Origin: an uncultured Coprococcus sp.
Lineage (GTDB): Bacteria; Bacillota_A; Clostridia; Lachnospirales; Lachnospiraceae
NCBI GenBank assembly: GCA_900767685.1
Contig: CAAGAB010000056.1
Span: 1 to 28,392, forward strand
Length of the DNA stretch: 28,392 nt
Direction of reading: 5' to 3'
Shown: one piece after another, positions 22,925-28,392 of the stretch
Layout: every line of letters starts with the position of its first letter
How positions within the stretch are numbered: the stretch's first letter is position 1
Notes under the pieces: model-generated
The model's database searches: none
What the model saw: the letters and a program-made list of their open reading frames with translations, nothing else
What the model was told of the DNA's origin: nothing
Made by a program: the position numbers and the translations under genes

Positions 22925-23586
22925 TCCAATTTATATCCAACTCCCCTGATAGTGTGAATAAGTTTCTGTTCAAAATTGTCATCTATTTTTTTTCTGAGAT
23001 ATCTGATATAAACATCCACAACATTGGAATTGATATCCTCCTCAACATTCCATATATTTGCCCGTATCTGCTCTCTAGTAACCACCACATTTTTATTCCT
23101 GGCAAGATACTCAAGTATGGCATACTCCCTAACTGTGAGATCTATTACAACCCCATCTCTCACTGCGCTTTTCGCATTCATATCTACCACAAGTGAACCG
23201 CAGCTTATGAAATTCTCATTTATATCTGTCTTTATTCTAAGCATAACACGAAGCCTCGCCATAAGCTCCGAAAACTCAAATGGCTTTTTCATATAATCGC
23301 TTGCACCAGCATCAAGGCCATCGACAATATCCTGTGTCTGAGTCTTTGCGGTGAGAAAAAGCACCGGCACCTGTATACCTGCCTCCCTCATGTCCTTCAG
23401 AACTTCTATGCCATCCTTGCCCGGGATCATAATATCCATTATAGCCCCATCATATCGCTCTGCCTCCATATAATCAAGCGCAGCCATGCCATCATAGCAG
23501 GCATCCACGTTATATCCCTCTTTCATAAGCTTATTGCATATGATACTGTTCAGATCCCTCTCATCCTCAACAACCAATATACGCAT
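22918..23586 (-). CDS. OmpR/PhoB-family response regulator
   Basis: A 222-residue DNA-binding response regulator. Receiver: acidic pocket VVEDERD, phospho-acceptor Asp51 in GAIMDIMIPGKDG, Thr79 in FLTAKT and Lys101 in DYMKKPFEF. Output: OmpR winged helix ~125-222 with DLTVREYAILEYLARN, VVTREQIRANIWN, and VDVYIRYLRKKID followed by IHTIRGVGYKLE. GGGGAGG upstream of ATG 23586 fixes the start; an upstream in-frame ATG at 23640 adds 18 residues outside the family. It is cotranscribed and translationally coupled with the sensor kinase gene. Likely targets include the operon at 21415-15562 (inference from position). Confidence 0.94.
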   Translation of the reverse strand: MRILVVEDERDLNSIICNKLMKEGYNVDACYDGMAALDYMEAERYDGAIMDIMIPGKDGIEVLKDMREAGIQVPVLFLTAKTQTQDIVDGLDAGASDYMKKPFEFSELMARLRVMLRIKTDINENFISCGSLVVDMNAKSAVRDGVVIDLTVREYAILEYLARNKNVVVTREQIRANIWNVEEDINSNVVDVYIRYLRKKIDDNFEQKLIHTIRGVGYKLEC

Positions 23587-23688
23587 TTTATTCCCACCTC
23601 CCCAATACTTAATTTCATTTCTTTCGTTACAGGCGCACAAACTGTCTCATCGCAGCATCTCCCGGTCTCATACGCAGACCAATATCAC

Positions 23689-23716
23689 ATTATATAGTAA
23701 CACACAATTATGAAAA
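23689..23716 (-). promoter_or_regulatory. Putative promoter of the two-component operon
   Basis: On the minus strand TTTTCA (23716-23711) and a perfect TATAAT (23694-23689) are 16 bases apart, about 100 bases before the regulator start. The weak -35 box is what one expects of a promoter that needs an activator, possibly the regulator itself. Confidence 0.5.
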
Positions 23717-23734
23717 TATTATTAAAAAGGCGCT

Positions 23735-23780
23735 AAAAAGGCGTCATATGCATATGCCCTAAACAATTGCAAATGACGCC
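23735..23780 (-). terminator. Intrinsic terminator after rhodanese-TtcA gene
   Basis: GGCGTCAT/ATGACGCC (23740-23747 with 23773-23780) followed on the minus strand by five Ts. It lies 33 bases after the gene stop. A second GCGCC-TTTTT motif follows directly. Confidence 0.75.
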
Positions 23781-23813
23781 ATATATTTCATATCAATCTT
23801 CAATTATTCTGTC

Positions 23814-25085
23814 TTATAATTTGTCATCATAGGTATCCAGAAAGCTATGTCTCACACCGCCCTGCTTGTACTCAATAAGAGTATCTATATTGACATTCTC
23901 CACGCTCTTGAATATGTTGCCCTCCACAAACGGATTGGTCTTCTTGAGTGTTGCTATGAGCTGCTTGATCTCCTGACGCTTGGACTTTGTCTCCTCATTG
24001 TTGCAGGTGGTACATGTATCAGTGAACTTACATGCACACTGTATAAAATGAAGGTCATTATAATCCCTCCACGCTTTGATGTCATCCTCCCTTACCATAT
24101 AAAGAGGTCTGATGAGCTCCATGCCCTCAAAGTTGGTGCTGTGAAGCTTCGGCATCATGGTCTGCATCTGCGCCCCGTAGAGCATACCCATGAGTATGGT
24201 CTCTATGACATCATCGTAGTGATGTCCAAGTGCTATCTTGTTGCAGCCAAGCTCTTTCGCATAGCTGTACAGATGACCACGTCTCATCCTGGCACAGAGG
24301 TAACACGGTGACTTCTCAACATTATACACTGAATCAAATATATCTGACTCAAATATCTGGATAGGGATGTTCAGCATCCTGGCATTATCCTCTATGACCT
24401 TGCGGTTTGCCGGGCTGTAACCCGGATCCATAACTATGAACTTGAGCTCAAATGGGAACTTGTTGTGCCTTTTCAGCTCCTGAAAACACTTTGCCATGAG
24501 GAAGGAATCCTTGCCGCCCGATATACATACGGCTATCCTGTCGCCTTCCTTAACCAGCTCATACCTGTTGATGGCCTTTGTGAAGTTGCACCATATCTTC
24601 TTGTGGAACTTCTTGCGGAGACTCTTCTCCACATCGGCACATATATCTGTCTGCTCCTGCTTTCCCATGGTGTAGAGCAGCCATGATATATAGCCACCTT
24701 TGAGACTCACAGCATCATATCCAAGTTCTGCAAATCTCTCCGCCAGCGGAATGCTGTTGGTACCGTGGGTGCAGCAGATGATGAGTTTCTTTCCATTTGA
24801 ATCATCCCCGGACATATATTCCTCTGCTGGGAACAGTTCACCTGCGGTCTCCGCCAAATGCTCCGGCATCAGACTGTCCGCAGAAACTGCCATCGCACCC
24901 GGGATGGCTCCGTGGGATATCTCAACTTCGTCCCTGATGTCAACCATCAGATACGAATCCTTATCCAGTTCCTGTATCTCTTCTATTGAGATTTCTTTTG
25001 TAACTTCTTTTGTGACCTCTCCAGTCACATCACCTGAATTGTCGGCTACAACTTCAGTGATATTATCCGTGTTTTCTAATGCCAT
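23814..25085 (-). CDS. Rhodanese-TtcA-like fusion, probable tRNA thiolation enzyme
   Basis: A 423-residue fusion. Residues ~30-145 are a rhodanese domain: SYLMVDIRDEVEISHGAIPGA, then active-site Cys105 in ICCTHGTNS and LKGGYISW. Residues ~160-385 are a TtcA/TilS-type PP-loop ATPase: ISGGKDS at 189-194, PCYLCARMRRG with Cys261/Cys264, and KIALGHHYDDVIET. More cysteines follow in CACKFTDTCTTC (350, 352, 358, 361), a possible Fe-S or zinc site. TtcA makes 2-thiocytidine in tRNA and needs an external sulfur carrier; here a rhodanese in cis could deliver persulfide. The linker-like N-terminus (EVTKEVTKE) comes from a small internal repeat. It follows the PurF-like gene by 89 bases and has a weak ribosome binding site. 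Confidence 0.82.
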   Translation of the reverse strand: MALENTDNITEVVADNSGDVTGEVTKEVTKEISIEEIQELDKDSYLMVDIRDEVEISHGAIPGAMAVSADSLMPEHLAETAGELFPAEEYMSGDDSNGKKLIICCTHGTNSIPLAERFAELGYDAVSLKGGYISWLLYTMGKQEQTDICADVEKSLRKKFHKKIWCNFTKAINRYELVKEGDRIAVCISGGKDSFLMAKCFQELKRHNKFPFELKFIVMDPGYSPANRKVIEDNARMLNIPIQIFESDIFDSVYNVEKSPCYLCARMRRGHLYSYAKELGCNKIALGHHYDDVIETILMGMLYGAQMQTMMPKLHSTNFEGMELIRPLYMVREDDIKAWRDYNDLHFIQCACKFTDTCTTCNNEETKSKRQEIKQLIATLKKTNPFVEGNIFKSVENVNIDTLIEYKQGGVRHSFLDTYDDKL

Positions 25086-25174
25086 ATCCCTGTCACCATT
25101 TTTCTTGCTAATACAAATAGATTATTTTATATATGATACTGTCTGCCGCATATGGCATCGCCGTCATCCGCAGC

Positions 25175-26581
25175 TTACTCCTTGCCATCCCAGCAATATG
25201 TACAGAGCTTGCACTTCTCAACTCCGCACGCCTCAAGCATATCATCAAGTCTGTTGAATCTGAGCGATGTGAAATGCAGCTCCTTACAGATCTCGTCAAC
25301 CATCTTCTCGTACTTCTCTGAATCAGGATCTGTGTACTCCTGAAGTACCTCGTCTGTCACATTGCCATTCTCAAGTCTCTCGATAACCCTTCTTGTTATC
25401 AGATCCATCTCTGATGATGATCTTGAGAAGTTCAGGTATTTGCATCCGTATACAAGTGGTGGACACGCTGGTCTGATGTGAACCTCCTTGGCACCGCTGT
25501 CAAACAGATACTCTGTCGTCTCTCTGAGCTGTGTTCCACGCACGATAGAATCATCTATGAGAAGAAGGCTCTTATCATTGATAAGATCCTCAACTGCCAG
25601 AAGCTTCATCTTGGCTATGAGATTTCGCTGGCTCTGTATAGTCGGCATAAATGAACGCGGCCATGTCGGTGTGTACTTGATGAACGGTCTTGAGAAAGGT
25701 ATTCCTGACTCATCGGCATAGCCGACTGCATGCGCTGTTCCTGAATCCGGAACTCCGGCTACGATATCCGGCTTAACGTTATCTCTCTTTGCCATGCTGG
25801 CTCCGCAGTTGTATCTCATCTGCTCTACACTCATACCCTCGTATGAACTTGCAGGGTAACCATAGTATACCCACAGGAAGGTACATATCTTCATGTCCTT
25901 GCCCGGCTGCACAAGCGTCACGCAGTTGGACGGCGTGAGTACGACAACCTCACCAGGGCCGAGTTCTTTATAGTCATGATAACCAAGGTTCTTGTAGGCA
26001 AAGTTCTCAAATGACGCACAGAATGCACCATTCTTCTTGCCTATGACCACAGGGGTTCTTCCATACATATCTCTGGCTGCATATATTCCATTCTGGTTCA
26101 TGAGCAGGAGTGACAGAGAACCGTCTATCTTCTCCAGCGCATATCTTATTCCGTCTATCAGATTATCCTTCTGGTTGATCAGGGCTGCCACCAGTTCTGT
26201 GCTGTTGATATCCCCGCCGCTCATCTCAAGGAAATGTGAATGTCCCTGATCAAATATCTCCTTGGATATCTCGTCAACGTTGTTGATCTTGCTGACAGTT
26301 GTCAGAGCATATGTTCCGTGATGTGAACGCACTATGAGTGGCTGCGGCTCATAATCGGATATACATCCTATTCCATAATAGCCCTTCATGTTCTGCATAT
26401 CTTTGTCGAACTTTGTTCTAAATGGAGCATTCTCAATATTGTGTATGGATCTGTCAAATCCTTTATCTCCGTACACTGTCATGCCTCCGCGCCTTGTTCC
26501 AAGATGTGAATGATAGTCTATTCCGAAGAACAGATCAAACACACAATCATCTTTTGCCGCTACTCCAAAAAATCCACCCAT
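25175..26581 (-). CDS. PurF-like amidophosphoribosyltransferase paralogue without glutaminase cysteine
   Basis: A 468-residue protein with PurF architecture: class-II glutamine amidotransferase fold (~1-230) and phosphoribosyltransferase domain with LLLIDDSIVRGTQLRETTE as the PRPP loop and a C-terminal CKLCTYC that recalls PurF Fe-S ligands. The amidotransferase nucleophile, always the Cys after the initiator Met (M-C-G-I), is absent: the protein begins MGGFFGVAAKDDC. The start is certain, because AGGAGG lies six bases upstream and upstream residues do not fit the fold. The glutaminase half should therefore be inactive. True PurF is presumably elsewhere. Its partner may be the rhodanese-TtcA gene 89 bases downstream. 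The activity is unknown. Confidence 0.85.
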   Translation of the reverse strand: MGGFFGVAAKDDCVFDLFFGIDYHSHLGTRRGGMTVYGDKGFDRSIHNIENAPFRTKFDKDMQNMKGYYGIGCISDYEPQPLIVRSHHGTYALTTVSKINNVDEISKEIFDQGHSHFLEMSGGDINSTELVAALINQKDNLIDGIRYALEKIDGSLSLLLMNQNGIYAARDMYGRTPVVIGKKNGAFCASFENFAYKNLGYHDYKELGPGEVVVLTPSNCVTLVQPGKDMKICTFLWVYYGYPASSYEGMSVEQMRYNCGASMAKRDNVKPDIVAGVPDSGTAHAVGYADESGIPFSRPFIKYTPTWPRSFMPTIQSQRNLIAKMKLLAVEDLINDKSLLLIDDSIVRGTQLRETTEYLFDSGAKEVHIRPACPPLVYGCKYLNFSRSSSEMDLITRRVIERLENGNVTDEVLQEYTDPDSEKYEKMVDEICKELHFTSLRFNRLDDMLEACGVEKCKLCTYCWDGKE

Positions 26582-26679
26582 TGTTTTCCTCCTGAAGTGA
26601 TAAAAATTTGTCATTTTCGCAAACATATCTATATTAGCATATGATTAGCATGATTTACAATATTATTTCCTGTCTCATT

Positions 26680-26728
26680 AAAAAATTCGCCTTATACTGA
26701 TATATAATATACCAGTATAAGACGAATT
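26680..26728 (-). terminator. Intrinsic terminator after lacI-type gene
   Basis: A 16-base-pair stem with one G-U pair (26684-26699 with 26713-26728), loop of 13 bases, then six Ts on the minus strand. It is 32 bases after the regulator stop and isolates the PurF-like operon. Confidence 0.9.
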
Positions 26729-26759
26729 CAAACTTAATTAAAAAGATTTTCCCTGAATC

Positions 26760-27767
26760 CTAGCCGATGCTCTTAACGCTTTCACCCTCTATCAGGGAAT
26801 ATGGCACTATCTCATGTTCACCAGCTGCTGAATAATTTATATGCTTGAGCATAATGTCAACACTTCTCGATGCCATGATCTCTGTATTCTGTTTTATTGT
26901 TGTAAGTCTTGGTATACAGTATCCTGCCATCTCTATTCCATCAAATCCTGTAACTGACAACTCCTCCGGAATATGTTTGCCCAGATCAACAGCCGCTCTC
27001 ATGACGCCGATCGCTATCGTATCACTGAGAGCCATGATTGCTGTAACTTCCGGCTGCTCCTCCAAGAGACGTTTCGCGGCCTCATAACCAGCCTTCATAG
27101 AATACCTGCACGGAATATATGTAAACTCTGCCTGGTCACCATTCTGTCTCTCGTCTATAGCCCTCTTGCAGCCTTCATATCTGTTGAAGCTTATCTGTTT
27201 CTCGGACACCTGTCCTCCTATGACTCCGATGTACCTGTGACCTCTTTCAAGAAGATACCTTGTCATATCGTATGTCGCTGCCGTATCATCTATCGTTATG
27301 GAGGATATGTTGTCATTTGCAAGAATATCTCCGCCGGTCGTGATTATGACTCCCGGAATTTCAAACTCTTTCACACGTTCATCAAAAAGTGCAAGATTTG
27401 CTCCCAGGAACATGATTCCCTTTGGATTCACACTCCGGATTAGTTTGATGGCATACTCTATCTCATCGCCATCCTCATCTATATATTCCACTATGACATC
27501 TTCATCATATCCCGCAAGCTGGCTCTGTATCCGCTCTACGATATCTGCAAACAGCATGTTCTGATTTCCTTTTATGATGACTACAATCGCCGATTTCGCT
27601 GACATTTTGAGGAGCTTGGCGTTGACGTTCGGCTCAAAGCCGTTTTCCTCTATAACCCTTAGGATCTTCTCCCTGGCTGCATCGCTGACTCCGGCCTGAT
27701 TATTTATCACCCTGGATACGGTTCCGATACCATAACCTGATATACGTGCAATATCCTTTATTGTCAT
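26760..27767 (-). CDS. LacI-family transcriptional regulator
   Basis: A 335-residue sugar-type repressor. The helix-turn-helix and hinge are MTIKDIARISGYGIGTVSRV followed by INNQAGVSDAAREKIL and GFEPNVNAKLLKMSAKSAIVV; a periplasmic-binding-protein-like effector domain covers ~60-335 (FADIVERIQSQL, GYEAAKRLLEEQPEVTAIMALSD, LSVTGFDGIEMAGY, LTTIKQNTEIM). I start it at ATG 27767, not at the in-frame TTG 27800, because the promoter (27831-27803) would start transcription near 27796. It lies beside malQ, so a role in maltodextrin or starch use is plausible, as MalR-like regulators often sit there. Confidence 0.92.
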   Translation of the reverse strand: MTIKDIARISGYGIGTVSRVINNQAGVSDAAREKILRVIEENGFEPNVNAKLLKMSAKSAIVVIIKGNQNMLFADIVERIQSQLAGYDEDVIVEYIDEDGDEIEYAIKLIRSVNPKGIMFLGANLALFDERVKEFEIPGVIITTGGDILANDNISSITIDDTAATYDMTRYLLERGHRYIGVIGGQVSEKQISFNRYEGCKRAIDERQNGDQAEFTYIPCRYSMKAGYEAAKRLLEEQPEVTAIMALSDTIAIGVMRAAVDLGKHIPEELSVTGFDGIEMAGYCIPRLTTIKQNTEIMASRSVDIMLKHINYSAAGEHEIVPYSLIEGESVKSIG

Positions 27768-27802
27768 AAGCTGTATCTCACTTTTCTCTTTTATTCCCAA
27801 TA

Positions 27803-27831
27803 ATTATATTATCCCAATATGTGTAGGTCAA
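27803..27831 (-). promoter_or_regulatory. Promoter of lacI-type gene
   Basis: On the minus strand TTGACC (27831-27826), 17-base spacer, perfect TATAAT (27808-27803). The predicted start near 27796 gives a leader of about 29 bases before ATG 27767. Confidence 0.75.
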
Positions 27832-27832
27832 G

Positions 27833-27877
27833 AAAATACTCTACTTATCATTTCCCGGTAAATATTTTTAGAGAGTA
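27833..27877 (-). terminator. Possible weak terminator after malQ
   Basis: TACTCT/AGAGTA arms (27837-27842 with 27872-27877) with an inner ATTT/AAAT pairing, then TTTTCTT on the minus strand. The stem is short, so this is tentative. Its T-run directly abuts the -35 box of the lacI promoter. Confidence 0.35.
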
Positions 27878-27882
27878 CTTTT

Positions 27883-28392
27883 TCACATCTTGCTTCTCCC
27901 GGTCATCAGTGTAAGGCTGCCTATTTCCTCTGCAAGGTCATCATCCGTATCGTCGGATATCATGCGCCACCTCCAGTTATCGCCAACTGTGGATGGCTTA
28001 TTCATCCTCGATTTATTGTCTAGCCCCAAATAATCCTGCATCGGTATAATACAAAGATCTGCAATACTTCTCATAGCAAGCGTGATAAATGGAACATTGA
28101 TCAGACGGTCCGGTGTATAATGAGCTGCCATATAATCCCTTGCCAAGTCTCTGGATCTCTGATCTATACTACTCCACCAGCCAATAAGGGTCTCATTGTC
28201 ATGGGTTCCCGTATATACGACACAATTTCCTATATAATTATGTGGAAGATAGTCAGATGCCGCCCCGGTGTCTCTCACATCAAAGGCAAACTCCACAACC
28301 TTCATTCCCGGAAATCCGGAATCATGCACAAGCTTTCTGACCGAATCAGTCACAAAACCAAGATCCTCGGCAATGACATCTCTCTTACCCAG
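27883..28392 (-). CDS. malQ: 4-alpha-glucanotransferase, C-terminal part, cut by window edge
   Basis: The last ~169 residues of amylomaltase, which transfers alpha-1,4-glucan chains between maltodextrins. Seen here: KRDVIAEDLGFVTDSVRK (with the catalytic-region E-D-L-G), GFPGMKVVEFAF, VVYTGTHDNETLIGWW (His-Asp-Asn-Glu motif binding the substrate), INVPFITLAMRSIADLCIIPMQDYLGL and the C-terminal NWRWRM. The frame is open up to the window edge (L-G-K-R-D at 28392), so the 5' end lies outside. Reading from an inner GTG at 28353 would be wrong. A LacI-type regulator gene follows on the same strand but with its own promoter. Confidence 0.93.
   Translation of the reverse strand: MGKRDVIAEDLGFVTDSVRKLVHDSGFPGMKVVEFAFDVRDTGAASDYLPHNYIGNCVVYTGTHDNETLIGWWSSIDQRSRDLARDYMAAHYTPDRLINVPFITLAMRSIADLCIIPMQDYLGLDNKSRMNKPSTVGDNWRWRMISDDTDDDLAEEIGSLTLMTGRSKM

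Noticed and set aside
24700..25257. 185-codon open frame on the plus strand
   Set aside because: Runs antisense across the rhodanese domain and into the gap; Ser-rich low-information translation, no start signal.
26582..26626. Upstream start for the PurF-like protein that might supply a cysteine
   Set aside because: The 15 added residues contain no Cys and AGGAGG points to ATG 26581; the nucleophile is really missing.
27768..27800. TTG start for the LacI-type regulator
   Set aside because: It lies upstream of the transcription start predicted from the 27831-27803 promoter, and the domain begins at ATG 27767.
1..28392. CRISPR arrays, tRNA/rRNA genes, transposases, phage genes
   Set aside because: Looked for regularly spaced identical repeats, tRNA cloverleaf/T-loop signatures and DDE or integrase motifs; none was seen.

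Overview
The window looks like chromosome of a Gram-positive, anaerobic Bacillota of the Lachnospiraceae type (Coprococcus/Roseburia/Butyrivibrio-like; this is inference from gene content, moderate GC, frequent ATA/CTG/AGA codons and strong AGGAGG ribosome binding sites). Almost all genes lie on the minus strand; only the MATE transporter and the YwqG-like gene (2.5-4.8 kb) are on the plus strand. I see no phage, insertion sequence, CRISPR array, tRNA or rRNA.

Layout. 1-2.3 kb (minus): GNAT acetyltransferase, nitroreductase, PnuC-type nicotinamide riboside transporter and a second, cut-off GNAT enzyme. 2.3-4.85 kb (plus): a consensus promoter, a compact structured transcript ending in a strong terminator, a MATE exporter and a DUF1963/YwqG gene. 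4.85-9.1 kb (minus): YqeY, a Nudix hydrolase, a small membrane protein and a cysteine-rich/B12-activation fusion protein, preceded by metF and a YjjG-like nucleotidase; metF and the B12-activation protein both belong to one-carbon/methionine metabolism. 9.4-12.35 kb (minus): a GntR(YtrA-like)-ABC ATPase-two membrane protein operon with an operator-like palindrome inside its promoter. 12.5-15.4 kb (minus): a Zn/Cd-type resistance operon (separate HMA peptide, P-type ATPase without its own HMA domain, ArsR repressor), with a palindrome in the promoter and a terminator at the end.

15.5-21.4 kb (minus) is the most interesting block: DASS/SLC13 anion transporter, AlgI/DltB-like MBOAT acyltransferase, DltD/AlgX-like SGNH protein, an ANL adenylating enzyme and an acyl carrier protein, bounded by terminators on both sides. 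It has all four biochemical roles of a Dlt system, but the gene order is different, the MBOAT is long, the adenylating enzyme is CoA-ligase-like and carries Ser where the A10 lysine should be, and an organic-anion transporter leads the operon. Immediately upstream is an OmpR-type two-component system whose sensor has a strongly acidic extracytoplasmic stretch. I read this as a candidate system for putting an organic acid or amino acid on a cell-surface polymer; the substrate is unknown.

23.8-28.4 kb (minus): a rhodanese-TtcA-like fusion behind a PurF-like protein that lacks the catalytic N-terminal cysteine, then a LacI-family regulator and the 3' part of malQ, each separated by terminators.

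No gene-free stretch exceeds 300 bases; the longest gaps (2326-2581, 9136-9424, 15275-15561, 23587-23813, 7271-7477) are described through the promoter, terminator, repeat and hairpin entries.
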